NCBI RefSeq assembly: GCF_042677205.1
Contig: NZ_JBHTIU010000003.1
Location: 93,067-157,066, forward strand
Length of the DNA: 64,000 nucleotides
Reading direction: 5' to 3'
From: Paenibacillus_L residui
GTDB taxonomy: Bacteria > Bacillota > Bacilli > Paenibacillales > NBRC-103111
Notes under the pieces: model-generated
The model's database searches: none
What the model was told of the DNA's origin: nothing
The model's input: only the letters and a program-made list of their open reading frames with translations
Part shown: in pieces, positions 35,949 to 45,026 of the stretch
Numbering within the stretch: the first letter of the stretch is position 1
Layout: each line of letters opens with the position of its first letter
Translations under genes and position numbers: made by a program

Positions 35949-37415
35949 ATGAAAAAGCTGGTAGTCTCCCTGTTGTCCTTGTTTGCATTTATCTTTTTGC
36001 TTCCCCAGTTCACATATGCGGAGGATTCGATTCCGCTATATCTGAACGGGAAGAAGCTAAACCCTGAGGTAGCTTCCCGCATCATGAATGATACGACAAT
36101 GGTTCCTATTCGCATTGTGTCCGAGGAGTTGGGCGCGAAGGTCAGTTGGACCCAGGAAGAGCAGAAGGTGACGATTCAGAAATCGAATTCCGAGATGCTG
36201 CTATGGATCGATAAATCTTATGCTTCCATCGACGGGAAAGGCTATCCTCTGGAAGTTTCTCCGGTGAATATCGAGGGAAACACACTTGTTCCTGTCCGGT
36301 TTGTCGCGGAAAATCTAGGGCTTCAAGTTAAGTGGGACAACGAAACGCGTTCCGTACATATGATCAACGAACCGATCATAGAGCAGCCAGAGGAAAGCAC
36401 AGATGAAACCGATCCTTCGGATCCAACCCCTGGTCCTGATCTTAACCAGACACCTGGCCCCCAGCCTACTCCGAATCCCAATACGGATCAGAATGGCCAG
36501 AAGCCCAGTACAGGGCCTACCGTAAAACCGACACCGGATCCCTCCCTTCCCGCTATTGAATCCATCGTCATGAATGGCGAACAGTTACTCATTCAAGGGT
36601 CGAAGGAAATGAAGCCGAGCCATTTTTCCTTGCTTAGCCCGAGCCGACTTGTCATTGATATTCCCAATTACAGACTTGGACAAGCCCTTGTGCCCCAAAC
36701 AGGAGTAAATAGCGGAACGATCGAGGTTGCGGATCACCCTATGGTGTCACAAATTCGTTATGCCTTATATTCGGACGACCCGTATACCGTTCGAATTGTC
36801 GTTGATTTAAAATCGAAGGCATCCTATAAGCTGCTGGAAGATCCGACAACCAATCAGATAACGGTTAACTTCCAACCGCTCGTTTACAAAGTGGTGATTG
36901 ATGCCGGCCATGGAGGTCAGGATCCCGGAGCTTCGTCTCTAACGGGAAGGAAAGAGAAAGAGTTTACGCTGAGTACAACTCTTAAGGTCAAAGAGCTATT
37001 GGATAAGGAGCCTCTAATTCAACCGCTGTTAACCCGATCGGATGACACATACCCTGAATTGGACGAGCGTGCCGCTTTTGCCAACAGCCAGGAGTCCGAC
37101 TTGTTTATTTCCATTCATGGGAATAAGTTCAATCCGGAAATCAGAGGCACAGAAACTTATTACTGGCATGACCGAAGCCTGGAATTTGCTAAAATCATGC
37201 ACCGCCATATTCTGGATGCGACTGGCTTCCCGGACCGCAAAGTCCGCAAGAATAATTTCCGGGTCATTACGGCAACCAAGATGCCGTCCATTCTGCTGGA
37301 AATCGGATATCTGTCCAACGTAGAGGACGAAACTTTGATGTACCAGGAAGAATTTCAGTACAAGGTTGCAGAAGGAATTGTGGCAGGCATTAGAGAATAT
37401 TTGCATATAGAATAA
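35949..37415 (+). CDS. N-acetylmuramoyl-L-alanine amidase with copper-amine-oxidase-like and AMIN domains
   Basis: Two ATG codons are adjacent (35946 and 35949); the second is better placed after AGAGGTGA. The protein has about 488 residues. After a signal peptide (cleavage near TYAED) comes a copper amine oxidase N-terminal-like repeat region (about 30-140), a Pro/Asp/Thr linker (about 148-200), an AMIN domain (about 205-300) and an Amidase_3 domain (about 308-488). The last has VVIDAGHGGQDPGA, ISIHGNKF and LLEIGYLSNVEDE, which carry zinc ligands and the catalytic glutamate. It should cleave the lactyl-amide bond between muramic acid and L-alanine in peptidoglycan. The SLH gene follows after 42 bases. 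Confidence 0.92.
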   Translation: MKKLVVSLLSLFAFIFLLPQFTYAEDSIPLYLNGKKLNPEVASRIMNDTTMVPIRIVSEELGAKVSWTQEEQKVTIQKSNSEMLLWIDKSYASIDGKGYPLEVSPVNIEGNTLVPVRFVAENLGLQVKWDNETRSVHMINEPIIEQPEESTDETDPSDPTPGPDLNQTPGPQPTPNPNTDQNGQKPSTGPTVKPTPDPSLPAIESIVMNGEQLLIQGSKEMKPSHFSLLSPSRLVIDIPNYRLGQALVPQTGVNSGTIEVADHPMVSQIRYALYSDDPYTVRIVVDLKSKASYKLLEDPTTNQITVNFQPLVYKVVIDAGHGGQDPGASSLTGRKEKEFTLSTTLKVKELLDKEPLIQPLLTRSDDTYPELDERAAFANSQESDLFISIHGNKFNPEIRGTETYYWHDRSLEFAKIMHRHILDATGFPDRKVRKNNFRVITATKMPSILLEIGYLSNVEDETLMYQEEFQYKVAEGIVAGIREYLHIE

Positions 37416-37457
37416 GCATAACTCAAGCTGGAATTGAAGGCTGAAAGGGGAAGAGGA

Positions 37458-39776
37458 ATGAAATCGGGTAAGAAGAAGACAGAAAAAATGATAGTTTCTT
37501 TAGTAGTATCTGCCATGGTGGTAGGCAGCCAGGCAGGCGGGGCGTATGCCGCTGAATGGAAACCGGCCGGCGGAATGGTACAGGCGGCCGCAGCTTTAAA
37601 CTATAAGTTTGATGATGTGCCGACATCTCACTGGGCTCATCAGTTTGTGACGAAGCTGGCTCTACAGGGGATTGTTCAAGGAAGGGACGAAGGGAAATAT
37701 GTTCCCGATGATAAAGTATCCCAAGAGGAAGTCATTGTACTGGCAATCCGTTTAATGGGGCTGGAGCAGGAAGCCCTCAAGTTAAAGACGGAGAACTACG
37801 TGCTGCCTTTCTCGGTGAGTGACTATGCCCGCGGATATGTCATTACCGCCATTGAAAAAGGCCTGATCAGCATCGGGGAAGAAGGTTCAAATACCTCTTC
37901 GGGCAGCAAGTCCTGGGGGACAAAAAGCGCCTCCAGAGAATGGGTGGCTAAGATCGTCATTCGTTCGGTGAACAAGCAGCAGGAAGCCAATCAGAAGAAA
38001 TCCCAATCGACCGGATTTTCGGACAATAATAAAATATCCGACGAAAATATCGGGTTCATAAATGAAGCCTTGTCGTTAAAAATTGTAGACGGCTTCGAAG
38101 ACAACACATTCCGTCCCCAGGAGTCGGTCACAAGAGCTCAGATGGCCACCTTCATCAGCCGTGCCCAACAGTATTCCTCTTATCAATCCGATAAAGTGAT
38201 AACGGGAACGGTTCAGGCAATAACCGGAAATTCTGTGCAATTGATCGATAGCCGCGGGCAATCCCGCACTCTGTCTATTAATTCCAGCTCGGTTATTTAT
38301 GGAAAAGGCAGTACCGGTAAAATATCCTGGAGTGATATCAAACCCGGATACACCGTTTATACGATAGCTCAAGACAATACGGCTTATTATATAGAAGTGA
38401 CGGATCAGGTTTCTTACCAATCGACCGAAGGTACAGTGGAAAATATCGATTTGTCCGTCATGAAGCTGATTTTAAAAGTTGGAGATAGGTCTGAAGTATA
38501 CGATTTGATGTCCGGCACCTCGGTCACCGACAAAGACGGTTTGGGCCAAAGTCTCTCGTCCGTTGTGAAAGGAAGCAAAATCGAAATTCGCCGCACCGCC
38601 GACCAGAAAGTGGCTCATATTATTATCAAAGAGGCGCCGGTCAATAAAACAGCTGTCGGAACCTTCGTCTCTGTGAATAAAGACAGTAAGAAACTGACCG
38701 TGAACGAAACGGACGGCGGCAAGCAAGAGTATGCTTATGCGGATAACCTTCCTGTCATTTACAAGGAAGGAATGAGGTCTCTGGATCATATCTTTGAAGG
38801 AGATACCGTTCGCATCCGCGTGGAAAATAACATCGTTGTGGAATTGGAAGTCGTAACGACCAAAGTAGAGATGATCAAGGAAGGCAAGCTGGATTATATT
38901 AAATTGGATAACCGGGCGCCTTACTTGACTATTCAGTTTGCGGATAACCAATTCGGAACTTATTCGTTTGATACCAATACCGTTGAAGTGATCATGCCCT
39001 GGAAGCTGAGCTCCTCGATTGCCGAGCTTCAGGAAGGGGACGATATTACGGTTTACCTTGGTTCCGATGATAAAGTGAAGAAGGTGTTTGTCGGGGAACG
39101 GAAGCAAAAGGTCAACTACATGGCAACAATTCATAGTTATGACAGCAAGTCGAAGTATTTGACCGTTATCGTCGACGGCAAGCCCGAGATTTTCGAGTTG
39201 AACGATAAAGTCAGCCTTACCTATAATGGAACTTCAATTGCGATTGAGACTTTCGACAAGATGTTTCCTATCGGCCAGAAAGTGGATTTGACGTACAACA
39301 GTAAGGACGAGCTGATCAATATTTCGTACAGCTTCGGGTACGAAGGGGTCATATCCATGATCAACCCGACGACTAGAGAGCTCAAGCTGAAGATGCCTAA
39401 CGGCCAGTATGTCGACCTTAAACTCAATACGTATGTGGCGGTAGAGGGATTGAACCAAGACAACCTTACGCTGGACCATCTGAAGGTCGGTGATTCGATC
39501 CGGGCTGGAATGAGCAACCAGCACGATTACGTTTTCCAGATCCAGAAGAAACAGACCATCAACTATGAGCTGACCGCCAAGAACGAGTCCAGCCGCCAGT
39601 TGACCGTGAAGGATCAGAATGGTTCCGCATTTTACTACACTTTGCCGCATGATGCGAAGATTTTGTCTGCCGCAGATACGGCAATAACCTTCGCCCAGCT
39701 ATCGCCTGGAACGAAGATTGCCATTACATTCGTAGGCAAGAATATCCAGCAAGTGAAGCTGATAACCAGTAACTAG
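37458..39776 (+). CDS. S-layer homology (SLH) domain surface protein
   Basis: The ATG at 37458 follows AAAGGGGAAGAGG and gives 772 residues with a signal peptide (cleavage near GAYAAEW). Three SLH motifs occupy about 45-235: FDDVPTSHWAHQFVTKLALQ, a degenerate second repeat with DYARGYVITAIEKGLI, and FSDNNKISDENIGFINEALS followed by FRPQESVTRAQMATFISRA. SLH repeats hold proteins to pyruvylated wall polymers. The remaining 530 residues are beta-strand-rich, with recurring hydrophobic patterns of the form TGTVQAIT and EGTVENIDL; they look like repeated small beta domains. No catalytic motif is seen. It probably shares a transcript with the amidase; both act at the cell wall. Confidence 0.9.
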   Translation: MKSGKKKTEKMIVSLVVSAMVVGSQAGGAYAAEWKPAGGMVQAAAALNYKFDDVPTSHWAHQFVTKLALQGIVQGRDEGKYVPDDKVSQEEVIVLAIRLMGLEQEALKLKTENYVLPFSVSDYARGYVITAIEKGLISIGEEGSNTSSGSKSWGTKSASREWVAKIVIRSVNKQQEANQKKSQSTGFSDNNKISDENIGFINEALSLKIVDGFEDNTFRPQESVTRAQMATFISRAQQYSSYQSDKVITGTVQAITGNSVQLIDSRGQSRTLSINSSSVIYGKGSTGKISWSDIKPGYTVYTIAQDNTAYYIEVTDQVSYQSTEGTVENIDLSVMKLILKVGDRSEVYDLMSGTSVTDKDGLGQSLSSVVKGSKIEIRRTADQKVAHIIIKEAPVNKTAVGTFVSVNKDSKKLTVNETDGGKQEYAYADNLPVIYKEGMRSLDHIFEGDTVRIRVENNIVVELEVVTTKVEMIKEGKLDYIKLDNRAPYLTIQFADNQFGTYSFDTNTVEVIMPWKLSSSIAELQEGDDITVYLGSDDKVKKVFVGERKQKVNYMATIHSYDSKSKYLTVIVDGKPEIFELNDKVSLTYNGTSIAIETFDKMFPIGQKVDLTYNSKDELINISYSFGYEGVISMINPTTRELKLKMPNGQYVDLKLNTYVAVEGLNQDNLTLDHLKVGDSIRAGMSNQHDYVFQIQKKQTINYELTAKNESSRQLTVKDQNGSAFYYTLPHDAKILSAADTAITFAQLSPGTKIAITFVGKNIQQVKLITSN

Positions 39777-39827
39777 AGAAGCAAGAGCCGCCATCAGGCT
39801 TGTCCGAAATTCAGGACATAGAGCTTG

Positions 39828-39869
39828 CCGTCCGAATAAGGAACATCCTTATTCGGACGGTTTCCTTTT
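39828..39869 (+). terminator. Terminator of the amidase-SLH operon
   Basis: A 15-bp perfect stem (39828-39842 with 39846-39860, CCGTCCGAATAAGGA) with a three-base loop is followed by TTTCCTTTT. Confidence 0.9.
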
Positions 39870-39984
39870 GAGCGCAATGTTTTAGAAATGTTCATTTTTT
39901 GCCTGGATATCCTCATTGAATATCTTAATCGGATTCGTTACACTGTAGGGGGTTCGGGCGCAAGGTTAGAGAAGGGGGACCGGG

Positions 39985-40665
39985 ATGATGAATAAAACAA
40001 AGGTTCGGCACATTCTGGATGAAATCGGGAAGATGTTTCCGGATGCTCATTGCGAGTTGACCCATTCCAATCCGTTCGAGCTGACGATCGCGGTGCTGCT
40101 GTCCGCTCAATGTACAGACGAGACGGTCAACAAAGTAACGAAGTCGCTCTTTCGTAAATATACAACACCGGAAGATTATTTGGCCGTTCCGCTGGAGGAG
40201 CTGGAGCAGGATATCCGCAGCATCGGATTATACAGAAACAAGGCGAAAAACATTCAAAAGCTTTGTCAACTCATTATAGAAAAACACAACGGACAAATTC
40301 CGCAAGAGCATTCACAATTAGTAGAGCTGCCCGGCGTAGGCCGAAAAACGGCCAACGTTGTTATTTCCAATGCATTTGGAGTTCCGGCCATCGCAGTGGA
40401 TACTCACGTGGAACGGGTATCCAAACGGCTGGGTCTGGCAAAAGCGGATGACTCGGTGCTGGAAGTCGAAAAGTCTTTAATGAAAAAAGTGCCGCTGGAA
40501 GAATGGACCCAAACTCACCATCGTCTTATCTTTTTCGGAAGATATCACTGTAAGGCGCAGAATCCCCAATGTGACATCTGTCCTTTGCTGGACGTGTGCC
40601 GCGAAGGAAAAAAAAGAATGAACGTTGCGAAGAATAGGAAAACGAAGGAAGTCAAGACTAGATAA
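39985..40665 (+). CDS. nth: Endonuclease III
   Basis: The 226-residue protein has the helix-hairpin-helix LPGVGRKTANVV with the catalytic lysine, the catalytic aspartate in AVDTHVERVSKRL, and the C-x6-C-x2-C-x5-C iron-sulfur motif (CKAQNPQCDICPLLDVC). It removes oxidised pyrimidines and cuts at abasic sites in base excision repair. Two ATG codons (39985, 39988) are possible starts after GAAGGGGG. In most Bacillales nth directly follows dnaD; here 36 kb lies between them. Confidence 0.95.
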   Translation: MMNKTKVRHILDEIGKMFPDAHCELTHSNPFELTIAVLLSAQCTDETVNKVTKSLFRKYTTPEDYLAVPLEELEQDIRSIGLYRNKAKNIQKLCQLIIEKHNGQIPQEHSQLVELPGVGRKTANVVISNAFGVPAIAVDTHVERVSKRLGLAKADDSVLEVEKSLMKKVPLEEWTQTHHRLIFFGRYHCKAQNPQCDICPLLDVCREGKKRMNVAKNRKTKEVKTR

Positions 40666-40694
40666 GGAAGTCAACAGTAAAAGGATGGGATGAC

Positions 40695-40967
40695 ATGAAA
40701 TGCATATCAGTCTATACCAAAAACTTCGCGGTGTTCTCCGACATCTATGAAGAAATAATGAAGACCCCGTTTGCCGAAAACGAGGAGAAAGAGATTGAAG
40801 GAATTGTCGTCAGCGAATCTGGAGAGGTGCCGGATAGCTACCTGGATCGCATGAGAACGAAGCCGGACGTTGTCGTGATGAAAGTTAAGGAACAGAACGT
40901 GACTATCCTTCAGCATGGGGATGTGTTCGAAATTATTCTCCCTGAGGAGGAAAATGTGATACACTAG
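40695..40967 (+). CDS. Small acidic protein of unknown function
   Basis: The 90-residue protein begins MKCISVYTKNFAVFSDIYEE, is acidic, and has alternating strand-like stretches (DVVVMKVKEQNVTILQHGDV). The ATG follows AAGGATGGG, and it lies 29 bases after nth, so the two probably share a transcript. The sequence looks like a NAD/GTP-independent regulatory or scaffold domain, but I cannot name a family. Codon use looks ordinary. It ends 20 bases before a TATAAT box that would start the next RNA. Confidence 0.7.
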   Translation: MKCISVYTKNFAVFSDIYEEIMKTPFAENEEKEIEGIVVSESGEVPDSYLDRMRTKPDVVVMKVKEQNVTILQHGDVFEIILPEEENVIH

Positions 40968-40984
40968 TAACCGGAGAACACGGT

Positions 40985-40990
40985 TATAAT
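40985..40990 (+). promoter_or_regulatory. -10 box of the candidate RNA at 41.0 kb
   Basis: A perfect TATAAT lies in the 40-base gap after the small gene. No good -35 box is present at 17 bases, so it may be weak or rely on other elements. Transcription would start near 40997. Confidence 0.5.
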
Positions 40991-40996
40991 GGCTTA

Positions 40997-41272
40997 TAAC
41001 GATTAGAAACGGCCGGGATGAGGGGCAAGATCGCGCCTCCACCGGAAAGGACATGGAGAGCGAGGCCCTTGAAAGGGCGTTGCCGCTGTACACCTTCAGG
41101 TTGCAGCGCCATTTCAACAGCCTCCGCCGGGAGCCTTCGACTACACCTGTCGAGGCCCCGGATCCGGAGTCCGTTTCTACCATAAACCGAAGCCTTTCGG
41201 TGAAGTGCAGTCTAAAGTCTATTGAGGAAATCTTCCTCAACACTCTAACCGAAATCCGTTTCGGTTTTTTTG
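40997..41272 (+). ncRNA. Candidate structured RNA (standalone RNA or leader of the dynamin gene)
   Basis: The segment begins just after TATAAT and ends in a terminator. An outer stem pairs AAACGG (41008-41013) with CCGTTT (41183-41188). Inside are at least three hairpins: a first with nested GGGC/GCCC, CGC/GCG and CTCCA/TGGAG (about 41022-41070), a second with CGCTG/CAGCG and ACCT/AGGT (about 41082-41110), and a third with CCGGG/CCCGG and TCGAC/GTCGA (about 41129-41164). An 8-bp hairpin TTGAGGAA-ATC-TTCCTCAA (41222-41240) precedes the terminator. It does not show the conserved elements of RNase P RNA, SRP RNA or tmRNA, nor of the common riboswitches I can recall. 6S RNA is not fully excluded. 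Confidence 0.45.
41247..41272 (+). terminator. Terminator between the candidate RNA and the dynamin gene
   Basis: AACCGAAA-TCCG-TTTCGGTT (41247-41266) is followed by a T-run, 37 bases before the dynamin start. This separates the RNA from the gene, or would stop transcription conditionally if the RNA is a riboswitch. Confidence 0.88.
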
Positions 41273-41308
41273 TTTATTTAGGACAACAGAGGGTCAGGAG
41301 AATGCGTG

Positions 41309-44300
41309 ATGAACGGTGTGGAAACGATTGCTAAGCTGGCTTCCGACATGCAGGCTGCGGGGGATTCTCGGCATGCCGACAAGATGATGCAGCTAGAATC
41401 CAAGCTTGCTTCCGGTCAGCTGTACTTTGCTTTTTGCGGGCATTTTTCCGCAGGAAAATCCAGTTTGATTAACCGGCTGTGCGGGGCGAAGCTGCTGCCG
41501 TCCAGCCCCATTCCAACGAGTGCCAATATTGTGTCTATCCGCAATGGAGAAGGGGAAGTATCCGTGTACCGGAACGGGCGGGAGCAACCGGACCGGATTG
41601 AGCCGGACCAATTATCCGAATACTGCAAGAATGGGGAGGATATCCGTTCCGTTGATATTCGTTACCCGATTCCTTTTCTGGGCGAGCGGGCGGTACTGTT
41701 GGATACACCGGGGATCGACTCTACGGACGATGCCCACCGGATGGCAACGGAATCGGCGCTGCATTTGGCCGATGTCGTTTTTTATGTGATGGATTACAAC
41801 CATGTGCAATCAGAGACCAATTTTGCATTTACGAAGCAGCTTCAGGATTGGGGCAAGCCCGTATACCTGATCGTTAACCAGATTGACAAGCATAGGGAAG
41901 CGGAGCTTCCTTTTGAACAATATAAAGAAAGCGTGAGACAGTCCTTCGCCAACTGGAATATTACGCCTGACGGGATCCTGTATCTGTCGGTCAAGCATCC
42001 GGAGCATCCGCACCATGAATGGCCGAAGCTGATCTGGCTGCTTCGCAAGCTGATGCTAATGGCGGAGCCGCTGCGCAATCAGAGCGTTGCGGCTTCTTCG
42101 GAACAGCTGATTCGCGAGCATGCCGCTACTGTTGCGTCTGCCCGGGAAGAGGAGAAAGCCAGGCTTATGGCCGAGATCGAGCAGGCGGACGGAGGGGATG
42201 AAGCATTAGCGCGATATGAAGAGAAGCAGGAGCAGCTAAACCGGCTTAAGGAGCTTCCCCTTCAGCTTCAGGCGGAATGGAGGAAGGAGATCTCCTCGAT
42301 CATTGATAACGCCAATCTGACTCCTGCGACAACCAGAGATCTGGCGCATCATTATTTGCAAAGCCGCAAGCCTGGGTTTAAGGTCGGATTTTTCTCAAGA
42401 GCGGCACAGACGGAGAAAGAAATCTCCAGCCGATTGGACGCTTTCTATTCTGATTTTGCGGAGAAGATCAAAGCGGGCTTAAGCTGGCACCTTCAGGATT
42501 TCATCAAGCAGCAGGCCGAGAAGCATGAATTGTTGAATGAATTGGAAGAGGATCGATTGAAGGAGCTGGAATTTAGTCTTCCGGCTTCCTGGATAGCGGA
42601 GCAGGTTCATACGGGAGCGGTCTTCTCCAACGAATATACCCTTAACTTCTCCAAGCAGTTGTCTTCGGAGGTCAAGACGATGTTCCGGCAAGCGGCCACC
42701 GGGCTTATCGAAGAGCTTATAAGCAAGCTATCCCTGCGAATGCAGAAGGAGCAGCAGCAGCTGGAAGCGGAGCTTATGGAGCTAGAGTCGGCCTTAGGGT
42801 CGCATCGCCGGCTGCAGCAAATCGAGCAGGAGGAGAGGGAAGAGCTGCAGCGGATGCTGAACCTGTCTCGCGGGGCACTTCCCCGTTCAGCGCTGCAGCT
42901 GCCCGCCCCCGGCGATTACAACGAAGAGGAATTCGCTGGGGAACGTTCTTCCGATCCAGTGGCCGCAGCCCCATCGGATTCCGCGATGAAGAAGCCCGAG
43001 GTGCTTCCGGCAGAGTCAGAGGCCGAAACCGAGAGCAGCAGTGCGAACCGGGTTCAGGATCAGCGGAACCGGCTGCGGCGGATGGCGGATACTCTTCGTC
43101 AGGCCGCCAACTTGACGAAGGATCTGGCCGCACTGCAGAACGTATCGCGCTCCATGCTGGACAAAGCCGAGCGGATGGAAAACAACCGGTTTACCGTCGC
43201 TTTGTTCGGCGCATTCAGTGCCGGCAAATCATCCTTCGCCAATGCGTTGATCGGAGAACGGATATTACCGGTCTCCCCGAATCCGACGACTGCGGCGATC
43301 AATACCATATTGCCGCCGACGGATGATTGCCCGCATGGAACGGTTAAAGTGGTCATGAAGACGGAGGAAGCGGTGCTTGAGGAAATCCGCTTCTCGCTGG
43401 ATGTGCTGGGCAAGCCGGGAGGTAGCCGGGAAGAATGTCTGCGTACCATTGCCGGAATCCACCCTGAGCAGATAAGCGAGGGCGGGAAACCGCATTACGC
43501 CTTCCTCAAAGCTGTGGAGAAAGGCTGGGGTGCCGCTGCAGATAAGCTCGGCAAAGAACTGACCGCCGATCTTGAGCAGTTTGCAAGTTATGTGGCGGAG
43601 GAGGAGAAATCCTGCTTCGTCGAGTCGGTCCGGCTCTATTACAGCAATCCGCTGACGGAGCAGGGCATGGTCTTTGTGGATACACCGGGGGCCGATTCAA
43701 TTAACGCACGACATACCGGAGTAGCCTTCAATTATATTAAAAACGCTGACGCCATTCTCTTCGTCACGTATTACAATCATGCCTTTTCGCAGGCAGACCG
43801 GGAATTTCTGCAGCAGCTTGGCCGGGTGAAGGACTCCTTCGAGCTGGATAAGATGTTCTTCATCGTCAATGCCGCCGACCTCGCCGCAGATGCGGAGGAG
43901 CTGGATGCGGTAGTGAAGCACGTGGAAGCCAATCTGACAAGCCATGGAGTCCGAAACCCGAGAATCTACCCCGTATCCAGCCAGCAGGCAGTAGAGGGCA
44001 AGCTGCAGAACGATCCGCTTCTGCTTCGCCAATCGGGCATTCTCGAGTTCGAACGCCAGTTTATCCGCTTCACTTACGAAGAACTGAGCGAGATGGCTAT
44101 CCGTTCCGCCCGGTATGAATTGCAGCGCGCGGTTGGGACTATGAGGGAATGGATCCAAGGCGCGCAGCAAAGCGAGGGCGAAAGGAAGCGGAGGCTCCTA
44201 ACTCTGGAGAATGCATATACAGAGGTAGCTGCAGCCCTTCAGGCTCCCGAGAGCGGGACGGGACACAACGAACTGGCGAAGGAGCTCCAAGAGCTTCTCT

Positions 44301-44941
44301 ACTATGTGAAACAGCGAATGATGTTCCGTTTCGGGGAATTTTATAATCTCGCTTTCAATCCCGGTGCCCTTCATGAGGATGGAAGAGACATCCGGATGGC
44401 ATTGAGGGCTGCTTATTTTGATTTGCTGCGGCTGATTTCCTACAATTTGTCTCAGGAAGTACTCGCGACGACACTTCGGTTGGAGCAATTTATGAATTCC
44501 TTCGCCCAGAAGAAGCTTGAGAAGCTGTGGAAAGACATCGAGCTGAAGTTTCCGGGCTACTCTCCGCATCGTTTTGAAGCCGAGTCCTTCGATACGCCGG
44601 AGGTGGACGAGTCGGTGACGGTGCCCGAACCGGATGTCAAGGGCTTGCAACGGGCCTTTAAGAACGGCAAGTCCTTCTTCGAAGGGGGCGGCAAGGAGAA
44701 GCTTAGACAACAATTGGAAGCGGAGCTGGGTACGGTTATTCAGCAATACTTGGACCTTCACGCGGAACGTCTGCAAACGGCCTACGGTCGTCAACTCGCA
44801 GACAGGCTGGAGCAATTGGGGCAGAAGGAGCTGCAAATGGTGAAGGATCACTACCAAGGCTTGAAAGATGCCATGGAAATGAAGATCGACGTAGGTCAGC
44901 TTATCGAGATTCGAGACCGATTGGCGGCCCTTGCCGAGTAA
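41309..44941 (+). CDS. Bacterial dynamin-like protein with two GTPase modules (DynA type)
   Basis: The 1210-residue protein is a fusion of two dynamin units. The first has P-loop GHFSAGKSSLINRL and switch II VLLDTPGIDSTDD; the second has GAFSAGKSSFANAL and FVDTPGADSINAR. Both are followed by long helical stalk regions. The B. subtilis DynA (YpbR) is the same size and has the same layout; it tethers and fuses membranes and protects cells against phage and membrane damage. A linker rich in Glu/Ser/Ala (about 535-600) separates the halves. The ATG follows AGGAG by 8 bases; GTG at 41306 is the alternative. No partner gene is adjacent. Confidence 0.93.
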   Translation: MNGVETIAKLASDMQAAGDSRHADKMMQLESKLASGQLYFAFCGHFSAGKSSLINRLCGAKLLPSSPIPTSANIVSIRNGEGEVSVYRNGREQPDRIEPDQLSEYCKNGEDIRSVDIRYPIPFLGERAVLLDTPGIDSTDDAHRMATESALHLADVVFYVMDYNHVQSETNFAFTKQLQDWGKPVYLIVNQIDKHREAELPFEQYKESVRQSFANWNITPDGILYLSVKHPEHPHHEWPKLIWLLRKLMLMAEPLRNQSVAASSEQLIREHAATVASAREEEKARLMAEIEQADGGDEALARYEEKQEQLNRLKELPLQLQAEWRKEISSIIDNANLTPATTRDLAHHYLQSRKPGFKVGFFSRAAQTEKEISSRLDAFYSDFAEKIKAGLSWHLQDFIKQQAEKHELLNELEEDRLKELEFSLPASWIAEQVHTGAVFSNEYTLNFSKQLSSEVKTMFRQAATGLIEELISKLSLRMQKEQQQLEAELMELESALGSHRRLQQIEQEEREELQRMLNLSRGALPRSALQLPAPGDYNEEEFAGERSSDPVAAAPSDSAMKKPEVLPAESEAETESSSANRVQDQRNRLRRMADTLRQAANLTKDLAALQNVSRSMLDKAERMENNRFTVALFGAFSAGKSSFANALIGERILPVSPNPTTAAINTILPPTDDCPHGTVKVVMKTEEAVLEEIRFSLDVLGKPGGSREECLRTIAGIHPEQISEGGKPHYAFLKAVEKGWGAAADKLGKELTADLEQFASYVAEEEKSCFVESVRLYYSNPLTEQGMVFVDTPGADSINARHTGVAFNYIKNADAILFVTYYNHAFSQADREFLQQLGRVKDSFELDKMFFIVNAADLAADAEELDAVVKHVEANLTSHGVRNPRIYPVSSQQAVEGKLQNDPLLLRQSGILEFERQFIRFTYEELSEMAIRSARYELQRAVGTMREWIQGAQQSEGERKRRLLTLENAYTEVAAALQAPESGTGHNELAKELQELLYYVKQRMMFRFGEFYNLAFNPGALHEDGRDIRMALRAAYFDLLRLISYNLSQEVLATTLRLEQFMNSFAQKKLEKLWKDIELKFPGYSPHRFEAESFDTPEVDESVTVPEPDVKGLQRAFKNGKSFFEGGGKEKLRQQLEAELGTVIQQYLDLHAERLQTAYGRQLADRLEQLGQKELQMVKDHYQGLKDAMEMKIDVGQLIEIRDRLAALAE

Positions 44942-44993
44942 CCTGTTCAATTCCCGTTATGATTGACTAAAAAGTACCAAACAGGCTACCATT

Positions 44994-45026
44994 AACCGTT
45001 CGACAGAAGTCGGACGGTTTTTTTTC
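44994..45026 (+). terminator. Terminator of the dynamin gene
   Basis: AACCGTTCGAC-AGAA-GTCGGACGGTT (44994-45019) is followed by eight T residues. It ends directly at the border of repeat copy B. Confidence 0.9.

Noticed and set aside
40707..41243. 178-residue minus-strand frame over the small gene and candidate RNA
   Set aside because: It overlaps a well-supported plus-strand gene and the hairpins of the candidate RNA. Its sequence is basic and irregular.
40997..41272. RNase P RNA, SRP RNA or tmRNA gene
   Set aside because: The position near nth made RNase P RNA worth considering, but the length (about 275) and lack of the conserved 5' GAGGAAAGTCC-type and 3' elements exclude it. The SRP GGAAGCAGC-type loop and the tmRNA 3' tRNA-like end are also absent.
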